A stretch of DNA of 7,031 nucleotides from Syntrophobacterales bacterium (lineage in GTDB: Bacteria > Desulfobacterota > Syntrophia > Syntrophales > UBA6807), in NCBI GenBank assembly GCA_021159265.1, contig JAGGSD010000179.1, positions 1 through 7,031 of the forward strand. The letters run 5' to 3'. Under the pieces are notes generated by a model that made no database searches, had not been told where the DNA came from, and saw only the letters and a list, made by a program, of their open reading frames with translations. Both the position numbers and the translations under genes were made by a program. Positions 1 to 5,796 of the stretch are shown in pieces; within the stretch, counting starts at the first letter, position 1; each line of letters opens with the position of its first letter.

Positions 1-27
1 ACAAGTTATATTAAATTCGCCCAAACG

Positions 28-90
28 AGTTACTTGAAAGCCCCGCTATGCCGTAAAACGGCATAGCGGAGCTTTTTACGAATGCATCAA
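28..90 (-). repeat. Palindromic dispersed element, left copy
   Basis: A roughly 60-bp imperfect palindrome. Positions 68-82, read on the minus strand, give TTCGTAAAAAGCTCC, which is identical to 6970-6984 on the plus strand. The central part 48-64 matches 6988-7004 at 15 of 17 positions after inversion. AAGTAACT (28-35 inverted; 7014-7021) is shared at the far end and TTGA (87-90 inverted; 6962-6965) at the near end. The core is a strong stem, 43-53 pairing with 59-69 around the loop TAAAA. No ORF lies inside. It resembles REP or MITE-like elements, but I cannot assign a family. Two copies are seen directly; wider dispersal is inferred. Confidence 0.75.
37..77 (+). terminator. Hairpin plus T-run ahead of tolC
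   Basis: Positions 37-53 pair with 59-75 (17 bp, one C/A mismatch at 42/70, 5-nt loop), and a T-run at 73-77 partly overlaps the stem. In form this is a rho-independent terminator for rightward transcription. It would stop readthrough from a gene left of the window, or act as a leader attenuator if the tolC promoter lies further upstream. It is the core of the palindromic element described at 28-90, so termination may be only a by-product of the repeat. Confidence 0.5.
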
Positions 91-98
91 AGTTGCGT

Positions 99-104
99 GA
101 GGAG
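99..104 (+). promoter_or_regulatory. Shine-Dalgarno site that sets the tolC start
   Basis: GAGGAG ends 9 nt before the ATG at 114. The in-frame TTG at 93 lies upstream of this site and has no site of its own. The ATG start also puts a clean signal peptide at the N-terminus, so 114 is preferred. Confidence 0.8.
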
Positions 105-113
105 AATGTGTCC

Positions 114-1469
114 ATGAATAAATTTATGAAAATTGTCTTAAGTATAATGGTTTTTTTACTTATTTTACCATTTGTTGTGCTTGCAGGTGAAGAAACATCA
201 CAAAAAAATCTCACCTTGACCTTGGATCAAGCGGTTGGCATGGCTATCGCCAATAATACACTCATCGGGGAGGCTATAGAGAACCAAAAAGCAGCCGCAG
301 AAGAGGAAAAAAGCGCAAAATCGGATTTTTTTCCAAAAGCTTCCGCTTCTTATTCCTATACAAACCTCAAGGAAAAACCTTATGCGATTTTTGGCGGCAG
401 TGAAATTCCTATGGGCAATAAGGATAATTATCACTGGGATGTCAGTCTGGTTCAGCCCATTTTTACCGGTTTTGCCCTGTCGACGAGACATAAGATGGCA
501 AAGCTTGGAGTAGATTTAAAGGAAATGGAAAAAAAGCGGGCGATTCTGGATGTGATCAGACAGGTAAAGATTGCCTACTTCAATATTCTCCTGGCAAAAA
601 AGATTTTTAATGTGGCGGATGAGGCGGTTAAAAATCTTGAGTCGCATGAGAAAGACGCTGAAGAATTCTATGAACAGGGAATAATACCATATAACGATCT
701 TTTAAAATCGAAGGTGGCCCTGGCCAATGCGGTTCAAGATGAGGTAAAGTCGGAGAATAACGTTGAGATGGCTGTATCTTTTTTGAACAGGCTTCTCGCA
801 ATTGATATTAATAAAGAAACAAAAGTTAATGATGTTCTTCATATAGTTACATCGTCTTATAATCTTGAAAATCTTATGGACCAGGCCATGCGGGAGAGGC
901 CTGAATTAACGGCGCTGCATATTGCGCTGGAAAACGCGGATAATGCTGTCAGGCTTGCAAAAAGTTCGTATTATCCTGAGATAGCCGTGGTTGGTAAATA
1001 TGAACAGACAGGTGATAATCCTACTGCAGATAATAATGATTACGGGAACAGCTACAATGCAAGCGCTACAGTGCAGGCAAAATGGAAGTTTTTTGAATGG
1101 GGGAAAACAAGGGCGGAAGTGAAGAGATATATGCATGATAAAAAAGCCCTCATACAAAAACTGAAGGGCGCCGAAGACGCGATAAGGCTTGAGGTAAAAA
1201 ATGCATTTTTGAATTTGCAGGTTTCAAAGAGAAATATTAAAACGGCTGAGGAGTCCCTCGGACAGGCAAAGGAAAACTACCGTATAACAAATCTGCGGTA
1301 TCAGCAGCAGATGACGACTTCTACGGAGGTGCTGGATGCCAGAACGTTCCTTTCACAGGCAGAAACGAATTATTACGGCGCGCTGTATGGTTATATGATT
1401 TCAGAGGCAGAATTGGAAAGGGCTGTGGGAAAGATACCGGGAAACATTGATCTCACGCAAAGGCGCTAA
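114..1469 (+). CDS. TolC family outer membrane efflux channel
   Basis: A 451-residue outer-membrane efflux protein. Members trimerise into a beta-barrel plus periplasmic helical tunnel that carries drugs, metals or type I secretion substrates out of the cell with an inner-membrane pump and an adaptor. Residues 1-24 form a type I signal peptide (Lys-rich start, hydrophobic core, cleavage expected after VVLA). Two repeats of the OEP fold follow, about residues 35-235 and 252-440. Typical marks are PIFTG (115-119) and FFEWG (326-330), which end the barrel strands of each repeat, long Ala/Glu/Lys-rich helices, and EVLDAR (405-410) near the C-terminus. Length is normal for the family. The start at 114 is set by GAGGAG at 99-104. 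No RND, ABC or adaptor gene lies in the window, so the exported substrate cannot be stated; a partner may lie left of position 1. The last four residues (TQRR) are encoded by a short repeat. Confidence 0.93.
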   Translation: MNKFMKIVLSIMVFLLILPFVVLAGEETSQKNLTLTLDQAVGMAIANNTLIGEAIENQKAAAEEEKSAKSDFFPKASASYSYTNLKEKPYAIFGGSEIPMGNKDNYHWDVSLVQPIFTGFALSTRHKMAKLGVDLKEMEKKRAILDVIRQVKIAYFNILLAKKIFNVADEAVKNLESHEKDAEEFYEQGIIPYNDLLKSKVALANAVQDEVKSENNVEMAVSFLNRLLAIDINKETKVNDVLHIVTSSYNLENLMDQAMRERPELTALHIALENADNAVRLAKSSYYPEIAVVGKYEQTGDNPTADNNDYGNSYNASATVQAKWKFFEWGKTRAEVKRYMHDKKALIQKLKGAEDAIRLEVKNAFLNLQVSKRNIKTAEESLGQAKENYRITNLRYQQQMTTSTEVLDARTFLSQAETNYYGALYGYMISEAELERAVGKIPGNIDLTQRR

Positions 1470-1472
1470 GGC
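1457..1472 (+). repeat. Octamer repeat across the tolC stop codon
   Basis: GCAAAGGC followed directly by GCTAAGGC, two near-identical octamers. The TAA stop of tolC (1467-1469) lies inside the second unit, so the final residues and stop come from the repeat. CGCAAAGG also recurs at 3759-3766, just after the ubiB-type gene. Confidence 0.55.
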
Positions 1473-1476
1473 GAGA

Positions 1477-1521
1477 GGTACAAGGTACAAGGTACAAGGT
1501 ACAAGGTTCAAGGTTCAAGGT
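1477..1521 (+). repeat. Heptamer tandem array GGTACAA/GGTTCAA
   Basis: Four exact GGTACAA units (1477-1504) are followed by two GGTTCAA units (1505-1518) and a partial GGT. A reverse-complement arm at 1532-1542 (CCTTGTACCTC) matches 1475-1485 exactly over 11 bp, so the array can fold back on itself. The spacer continues to 1581 with no recognisable gene. ORFs crossing it read repeat sequence and are not credible proteins. Confidence 0.9.
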
Positions 1522-1581
1522 GTTCCTTTATCCTTGTACCTCGTTTGTTCATTACCTGGCACCAACATCTGGGAGAAAAGC

Positions 1582-1638
1582 GCCTGTCTGCCGTGCAGGC
1601 GGCACAGGCAGGCGCAGACAGGCAACGCACAGGCAGGC
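1582..1638. repeat. GC-rich hairpin repeat
   Basis: Positions 1582-1591 (GCCTGTCTGC) pair perfectly with 1614-1623 across a 22-nt gap that holds a smaller GTGC/GCAC stem (1594-1597 with 1602-1605). GCACAGGCAGGC occurs twice, at 1602-1613 and 1627-1638. The block is much richer in GC than the AT-rich sequence that follows it (1641-1738). No T-run follows, so it is not a classical terminator. It looks like an inserted dispersed repeat. Confidence 0.75.
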
Positions 1639-1687
1639 AGTTGTTGTGGATAAAGATTATAATTTGTGAAATCTGCGGACTAAAATG

Positions 1688-1716
1688 TGGACAATTCATG
1701 ATAAAATAGCTAAATT
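1688..1716 (+). promoter_or_regulatory. Possible sigma70-type promoter for phasin-ubiB
   Basis: TGGACA (1688-1693; 5 of 6 to TTGACA) is separated by 17 bp from TAAATT (1711-1716; 4 of 6 to TATAAT). It lies in the AT-rich stretch 36 bp before the phasin start, where a promoter is expected because the preceding gene is 280 bp away. The -10 match is weak. TATAAT at 1658-1663 is an alternative but lacks a good -35. Confidence 0.3.
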
Positions 1717-1736
1717 AGAAAAAACATCAATAATAA

Positions 1737-1744
1737 AAGGAGGT
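1737..1744 (+). promoter_or_regulatory. Full-consensus Shine-Dalgarno, phasin gene
   Basis: AAGGAGGT, a full complement to the 3' end of 16S rRNA, lies 7 nt before the ATG at 1752. This predicts strong translation of the small protein, as expected for an abundant structural product. Confidence 0.85.
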
Positions 1745-1751
1745 AGGAACA

Positions 1752-2051
1752 ATGGACTTTGTTAAAAAAAGTATGTTGATCGGCGTGGGATTGGCGACAT
1801 TGACAAGGGAGAAGGTGGAACAGACCATCAATGAGTTGATTGAAAAGGGTGAAATGTCTGAAAAAGAAGGAAAAGAGGCCGTTGATGACCTTATGAAGAA
1901 GTCGAAAGAGATAACGAAAGGATTAACGGAGAAAGTGGAGAAGACTGTAACCGATACTTTGAAAAAGCTGAACATTCCTACGAGAAAGGAGTTCGCAGAA
2001 CTGAAAGAAAAGATTAAACGGATGGAAAAATCTCAGAAAAGTAAGGAATAA
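1752..2051 (+). CDS. Small phasin-like protein (PhaF/COG3937 type)
   Basis: A 99-residue, highly charged, helical protein. It resembles the short phasin-like family annotated as polyhydroxyalkanoate synthesis regulator. Visible marks are a short hydrophobic N-terminal patch (7-16, MLIGVGLATL), a Lys/Glu helix with the EKGEMSEKEGKE segment (31-42), and a C-terminal IPTRKEFAEL stretch (75-84) followed by coiled-coil-like heptads. There is no signal peptide and no clear transmembrane helix. True phasins coat polyester granules, but no PHA synthase or depolymerase is nearby, so a granule role is not supported here. It has a full-consensus ribosome site and ends 3 nt before the UbiB-family gene, so the two are almost certainly co-transcribed. 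A helper or membrane-associated partner for that kinase is a reasonable inference. The family call rests on pattern recognition. Confidence 0.7.
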   Translation: MDFVKKSMLIGVGLATLTREKVEQTINELIEKGEMSEKEGKEAVDDLMKKSKEITKGLTEKVEKTVTDTLKKLNIPTRKEFAELKEKIKRMEKSQKSKE

Positions 2052-2054
2052 TCG

Positions 2055-3749
2055 ATGTTTGTAAGAAAGATCGGGTTTATTTCCCGTACGTATCGGCACA
2101 TTAACCGTTACAGGCAGATACTCTCCATTTTGTTTAAATACGGGTTTGGTGATCTTATTGATCAGCTCAATGTGGGGCAGTATATCGAAATCGGGATGCA
2201 GATGGTTTCGAGAAAGCGCCGTGAGAATGTAGAAAAGCTGACAAGGACTGAGCGGGTGCGTATGGCCCTTGAAGAGCTGGGCCCCACTTTTGTGAAGCTG
2301 GGTCAGATACTTTCCTCCAGACCGGATCTTGTTCCTGTGGAGTTTATCCAGGAATTGTCAAAACTTCAGGACAAGGTGCCCTCATTTCCGTTTGCCCAGG
2401 TGAAAGAGATTGTTGAGGCTGAGTTACAAATTCCATTGGAGGATATGTATAAAGAGTTTAACGAAACCCCCCTGGCGGCTGCTTCTATCGGCCAGGTTCA
2501 TCGGGGACGGCTTAAAAGTGGAGAAGATGTCATCGTTAAGGTGCAACGTCCGGGTATACATGCGACGATCGAGGTAGATCTGGAAATTATGCTCCATTTG
2601 GCCATTCTGATAGAAAAGCATGTGGAAGAGTGGGGTGTACATAAGCCCACCAGAATAGTTGAAGAATTTTCGCGTTCTCTTGGAAGAGAAATAAATTATA
2701 CCATTGAAGCTTCTAACGCAGAACGTTTCGCCCGGCAGTTCACGGGCAATTCGTCCGTTTATGTCCCCCGTATTTTCGGTGAGGCATCAACCAGGCGGAT
2801 ACTTACAATGGAGTATATAGATGGCATTAAGGCATCTGAAATCGGCAAATTAGATAAGGGAGGTTTTGATAGAAAGATAATAGCCTCTCGCGGCGCTGAT
2901 TTAATACTCGAACAGGTATTTGAATACGGATTTTTTCATGGAGATCCTCATCCGGGGAATATCTTTATCCTGCCCGGCAATGTTGTCTGTTATCTTGATT
3001 TCGGCATGATGGGACGTGTAGATCGTCGCGCAAGGGAGGATTTTGCCGACATTGTGTATGCATATGTCAGCCGGGATGAGTCAAAAATTGTCGATGCATT
3101 GTTGAGAGTTGTGGAGTGGGATAAAGAACCGGATCGCCGTGCTCTCGAGAAGGACTTAGGTGACTTTGTTGAGTCATATCTTTACAAGTCTCTCAAGGAA
3201 TTGCGTATAGAAGATATTCTTTATCAAATACTCGAATTGATCACGCATCATCAGCTACGGCTCCCGCCGGACATGTTTCTCATGGTTAAGGCCTTAACTC
3301 AGGTGGAAGGGCTGGGCCTGGTATTGGACCCCGATTTTGACATGACAGAAAAGGCCACGCCTTATATTAAGCGTCTCAAATTGAAGCGTCTTTCTCCTAA
3401 ACGGATAATTGGTGATTTTCTCGACTCAGGGGGTGATCTGGTTCAGCTTATCAAGGAAATTCCCGGAGAATTACGTGATATAACTAAACAGATAAAGCAG
3501 GGTAAGATCAAAATTGAATTTGAACACAGAGGGCTTGAAAATCTGGTATTTGAAATGGACAGATCATCAAACAGGGTAGCCTTCGCGTTAGTAGTTGCTT
3601 CACTTGTCATTGGATCATCCCTCATCATCAGATCAGATTTAGGACCCTTCATTTTCGGTTTTCCCATGCTGGGTCTTGTAGGGTTCAGCATTGCCGGTAT
3701 TTTTGGAATATGGCTGCTGATATCGATTCTTCGTTCGAGAAGGATGTAA
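2055..3749 (+). CDS. UbiB/AarF (ABC1) family kinase-like protein
   Basis: A 564-residue atypical protein-kinase-like ATPase of the UbiB/COQ8 family, which supports biosynthesis or handling of quinones and other isoprenoid lipids at the inner membrane. The family signature is complete: KLGQ (81-84, the KxGQ motif), the Ala-rich nucleotide loop AAASIGQ (141-147), the ATP-contacting Lys162 in VIVKVQRPG, the REINYTIEASNAERF segment (211-225), the hinge MEYIDG (252-257), the catalytic loop HGDPHPGN (295-302) and the metal-binding DFG (315-317). Two hydrophobic segments at the C-terminus (about 507-525 and 532-557) are the expected membrane anchor. AAGGA at 2043-2047, inside the end of the preceding gene, serves as ribosome site, so translation is probably coupled. 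No ubi or men gene is adjacent, so the quinone or lipid served is unknown; in an anaerobe menaquinone is likelier than ubiquinone. A ubiB symbol would imply ubiquinone and is withheld. Confidence 0.92.
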   Translation: MFVRKIGFISRTYRHINRYRQILSILFKYGFGDLIDQLNVGQYIEIGMQMVSRKRRENVEKLTRTERVRMALEELGPTFVKLGQILSSRPDLVPVEFIQELSKLQDKVPSFPFAQVKEIVEAELQIPLEDMYKEFNETPLAAASIGQVHRGRLKSGEDVIVKVQRPGIHATIEVDLEIMLHLAILIEKHVEEWGVHKPTRIVEEFSRSLGREINYTIEASNAERFARQFTGNSSVYVPRIFGEASTRRILTMEYIDGIKASEIGKLDKGGFDRKIIASRGADLILEQVFEYGFFHGDPHPGNIFILPGNVVCYLDFGMMGRVDRRAREDFADIVYAYVSRDESKIVDALLRVVEWDKEPDRRALEKDLGDFVESYLYKSLKELRIEDILYQILELITHHQLRLPPDMFLMVKALTQVEGLGLVLDPDFDMTEKATPYIKRLKLKRLSPKRIIGDFLDSGGDLVQLIKEIPGELRDITKQIKQGKIKIEFEHRGLENLVFEMDRSSNRVAFALVVASLVIGSSLIIRSDLGPFIFGFPMLGLVGFSIAGIFGIWLLISILRSRRM

Positions 3750-3803
3750 TAGCAAATTCGCAAAGGGCTGAACAATAAGCGATGAGACCTAAAGGCCAGG
3801 AGA

Positions 3804-3820
3804 GGATTATCCACTAATCC
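3804..3820 (+). terminator. Weak hairpin in the convergent spacer
   Basis: GGATTA (3804-3809) and TAATCC (3815-3820) form a 6-bp stem with a 5-nt loop; a second TAATCC at 3823-3828 allows an alternative pairing. A short T-run (3829-3831) follows. It lies 55 nt after the UbiB-family stop and could end rightward transcription, but the stem is AT-rich and short. No better terminator was seen for either strand in 3750-3907. Confidence 0.25.
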
Positions 3821-3837
3821 ATTAATCCTTTGCCCTA

Positions 3838-3869
3838 AATTCAAAATTCAAAATTAAGAATTCAAAATT
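3838..3869 (+). repeat. Heptamer tandem array AATTCAA
   Basis: AATTCAA at 3838-3844, 3845-3851 and 3859-3865, with a degenerate unit (AATTAAG) at 3852-3858 keeping the 7-bp register. At 3875-3885 the spacer also holds CACCTTGAACC, the reverse complement of GGTTCAAGGTG found in the array at 1512-1522. It lies between convergent genes, and no ORF uses it. Confidence 0.75.
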
Positions 3870-3907
3870 GTTTCCACCTTGAACCTTTTTTCTTTGACCT
3901 CTGGCCC

Positions 3908-4678
3908 TTACCCTGTCTTTTTAATACAAGCGTAAGCGCTGTGGTTGTGGATACTCTCGATATTTTCCGCTTCTACGCTGTACCAGGTAAAATTGTTTAT
4001 GGCGTTTAGTTTTTCCGCGATGTTTCTTACCACATCTTCGACGAACATCGGTTTTGCAAATGCCTTTTCAGTGACATACTTTTCATCCGGCCTCTTTAAA
4101 AGAGAGTAAACTTCACCGCTTGCCGACTTTTCTACCAGCTTAATCACGTCTTCTATCCAGAAGAATTTCTGAAATCTCAGCTTCAGATTCACGATGCTCC
4201 TCTGATTATGAGCGCCCGTGTCGCTGATTTCCTTGGAACAGGGACATACAGTGGTAACAGGGACGGTTATCCCGACAAGAAAGTCATTTTTTCTTCCGTT
4301 GTTTTCCCCGCAGAAACTGCAAGAATATTCCATCAGACTTTTCGCTCCGGAAACCGGAGCCTGTTTTTCGATGAAGTAGGGGAACTCTATTTCCATGTGC
4401 GCCGATTCGGCATCAAGTTTATCTCTCATTTTTTCGAGAATCTGCCGGAAATTTCTGATGTTGATTTGCCCCCTGTGATCGTTTAATATTTCAATAAACC
4501 GGCTCATATGGGTCCCCTTGAATTGATGAGGAAGGTTTACGTACATGTTTACCGTTGCATTTACGTGCTGTGTGCCATTCATTTTGTCGAGGACAATGAT
4601 GGGATATTTAATCCCCTTCACGCCGGCTTTTTGAATGTCTATATTTCTGTTATCATTAAGGTTTTGAACATCAACCAT
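3908..4678 (-). CDS. folE2: GTP cyclohydrolase FolE2 (type IB)
   Basis: A 256-residue GTP cyclohydrolase of the FolE2/COG1469 family. It converts GTP to 7,8-dihydroneopterin triphosphate, the entry step to folate and to 7-deazaguanine (preQ0/queuosine) compounds, in the cytoplasm. The family hallmark VPVTTVCPCSKEIS is at 139-152 with Cys145, followed by GAHNQRS holding His157; Glu199, Glu214 and the IHNHSAYA segment with His244/His246 supply the other metal and active-site positions by family knowledge. Length is typical. The ATG at 4678 is chosen over the in-frame GTG at 4687 because that GTG lies inside the ribosome site AGAGGTG. With this start the gene overlaps the end of queD by 8 nt, indicating translational coupling and pointing to the queuosine branch. 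FolE2 tolerates low zinc better than FolE and is often zinc-regulated, but no Zur-like operator was recognised. Confidence 0.94.
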   Translation of the reverse strand: MVDVQNLNDNRNIDIQKAGVKGIKYPIIVLDKMNGTQHVNATVNMYVNLPHQFKGTHMSRFIEILNDHRGQINIRNFRQILEKMRDKLDAESAHMEIEFPYFIEKQAPVSGAKSLMEYSCSFCGENNGRKNDFLVGITVPVTTVCPCSKEISDTGAHNQRSIVNLKLRFQKFFWIEDVIKLVEKSASGEVYSLLKRPDEKYVTEKAFAKPMFVEDVVRNIAEKLNAINNFTWYSVEAENIESIHNHSAYACIKKTG

Positions 4679-5048
4679 TGTTTTCACCTCTGTAAGTAGC
4701 GCATGCGTTATTCGATTCCCATACCGTCACTTGAGATATCCTCAGTTTTTCTGCAGTTGCCTTTTTCGCAATTTTGTCAAAAATGAACCTGGCAATGTTT
4801 TCAGATGTAGGACTTGTACCTTTTAAAAAAGGGATTTCATTGAGAAATTTATGATCAAATTCATCCAGTATTTCGTTTGTCCAATCCTTTAAAATCCTGA
4901 AGTCAACCACAAGTCCCTCTTTATTTAAATTATCAGAAGCGATTGTCACATCGACAGTAAAGTTATGACCGTGGAGTTCTTCACACTTTCCTCCGATATT
5001 CAATTTATGGGCTGCAGAAAATGACTTCCGCACAGTGACTTCGTACAT
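4671..5048 (-). CDS. queD: 6-carboxytetrahydropterin synthase QueD
   Basis: A 125-residue PTPS/QueD family enzyme that converts dihydroneopterin triphosphate to 6-carboxy-5,6,7,8-tetrahydropterin, the second step toward preQ0 and queuosine. Zinc ligands are visible at His14 (FSAAHKL) and in HGH (His26, His28). The catalytic Cys22 is present in the C-x3-HGH arrangement (GGKCEELHGHNF). This favours QueD over the folate-type PTPS-III, which has Glu at that position. Other family marks are DHKFLN (65-70), PTSENIA (80-86) and VWESNNACATY (109-119), with Glu111 holding the pterin. Length is standard. The ribosome site is poor (AGGT a few nt before ATG), and the start rests on family alignment. The gene ends inside folE2, whose product makes its substrate. 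QueE and QueC are not in the window and would be needed elsewhere. Confidence 0.93.
   Translation of the reverse strand: MYEVTVRKSFSAAHKLNIGGKCEELHGHNFTVDVTIASDNLNKEGLVVDFRILKDWTNEILDEFDHKFLNEIPFLKGTSPTSENIARFIFDKIAKKATAEKLRISQVTVWESNNACATYRGENNG
4685..4691 (-). promoter_or_regulatory. Shine-Dalgarno site that sets the folE2 start
   Basis: AGAGGTG on the minus strand ends 6 nt before the ATG at 4678 and lies inside queD. It contains the upstream in-frame GTG, which therefore has no properly spaced site of its own. Confidence 0.7.
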
Positions 5049-5057
5049 GATAACCTG

Positions 5058-5071
5058 GTTTCAAGTTTCAA
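5058..5071 (+). repeat. Heptamer pair GTTTCAA
   Basis: Two exact GTTTCAA units in tandem, in the 55-bp gap between the HAD gene and queD, followed by a TTCAAATTTTGA inverted segment at 5067-5078. It has the same 7-bp period and the same TTCAA core as the arrays at 1477-1521 and 3838-3869. With only two units the case alone is weak; the shared core makes it notable. Confidence 0.55.
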
Positions 5072-5103
5072 ATTTTGAGTTTTGGTAGCGTTGCGTTGAA
5101 CCT

Positions 5104-5796
5104 CTAATCTTCTGATCTCTGTCTTGATATTAATTCAGTTACTTTTGTTGCATTATCCAGGATAATATCCGCGCCTGCTTTACGAAGAAGGTTCTCATCG
5201 GCATATCCCGTAAGAACGCCGATTGTGTAAGTTCCGACATCTTTTCCTGTGGATATATCCATGGGATGATCACCTACCATGGCCGTATGAGCCGGATCAG
5301 CGTCGAGCTCCTTAAGGGCAATCTTTAGTTGTTCCGGGTTGGGCTTTACTTTTCTGGTTGCTTCCCTTGTAATAACGGCGCCGCAAAAGTCTTCTATGCG
5401 GGGGCACAAAATCTTTACCGCGTCAATGCAGTTTCTTGTCACCACTCCGATTTTAATATTGTGTGTTTTGAGTTCGTTCATCATTTCCTCTGTGCCATCG
5501 AAGAGTTTGCCTCTTTTTGCTCCTTCAATTTCGATATTGCGGATCAATTCATACGCATTTTTTAAGAAAACAGTTTCCTGGCCAGGATGAGAAAGGGCAA
5601 TTAATTTTCTTCCCGCTTCAATCATTTCAAGAACAAAAAGGTTTTCCAGACCACCGGGATTTACATCAAAACCGGCAATAAGATCGATGACACACCTGTG
5701 CATGTTGGAAAAATCAATATTCAGTTGAGCCAGTGTTCCATCAAAGTCGAAAACAATCGTTTTGAAAGGCGTTTTTTCGATTATATTATAATTCAT
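5104..5796 (-). CDS. HAD-superfamily phosphatase (Gph/PGP-like)
   Basis: A 230-residue haloacid dehalogenase-type hydrolase, likely a phosphatase acting on a small soluble phosphate ester through an aspartyl-phosphate. Motif I is DFDGTL (17-22; nucleophile Asp17, acid/base Asp19), then a helical cap (about 27-100), motif II VVTRN (118-122, Thr120), the motif III lysine in KVKPNP (Lys151), and motif IV VGDHPMDI (174-181) with Mg-binding Asp176 and Asp180. All four motifs are intact and the length fits phosphoglycolate phosphatase-like members, but HAD substrates cannot be told from motifs. The start overlaps the end of the aminotransferase gene by 11 nt and has no clear ribosome site, so it is probably translated by coupling. 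FolE2 and QueD follow 55 bp downstream on the same strand. A role on a pterin phosphate is possible but unproven. Confidence 0.88.
   Translation of the reverse strand: MNYNIIEKTPFKTIVFDFDGTLAQLNIDFSNMHRCVIDLIAGFDVNPGGLENLFVLEMIEAGRKLIALSHPGQETVFLKNAYELIRNIEIEGAKRGKLFDGTEEMMNELKTHNIKIGVVTRNCIDAVKILCPRIEDFCGAVITREATRKVKPNPEQLKIALKELDADPAHTAMVGDHPMDISTGKDVGTYTIGVLTGYADENLLRKAGADIILDNATKVTELISRQRSED

Noticed and set aside
93..113. Upstream TTG start for tolC
   Set aside because: It would put seven charged or polar residues before a normal signal peptide, and the ribosome site at 99-104 is downstream of it.
1477..1521. CRISPR array
   Set aside because: Units are 7 bp and directly tandem, with no spacers and no cas genes.
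1447..1653. 68-codon plus-strand ORF after tolC
   Set aside because: It translates the octamer, heptamer and GC-rich repeats, has no ribosome site or recognisable domain, and starts inside tolC.
1508..1699. 63-codon minus-strand ORF in the same spacer
   Set aside because: Its Cys/Ala/Arg-rich middle is the GC-rich hairpin repeat read backwards; no ribosome site or family likeness was seen.
3443..3844. 133-codon minus-strand ORF opposite the UbiB-family C-terminus
   Set aside because: It is a shadow of a well-supported gene, with no ribosome site or domain; its product is only the antisense of the membrane anchor region.
4679..4687. GTG start for folE2 giving 259 residues
   Set aside because: The GTG forms part of the AGAGGTG ribosome site that serves the ATG at 4678.
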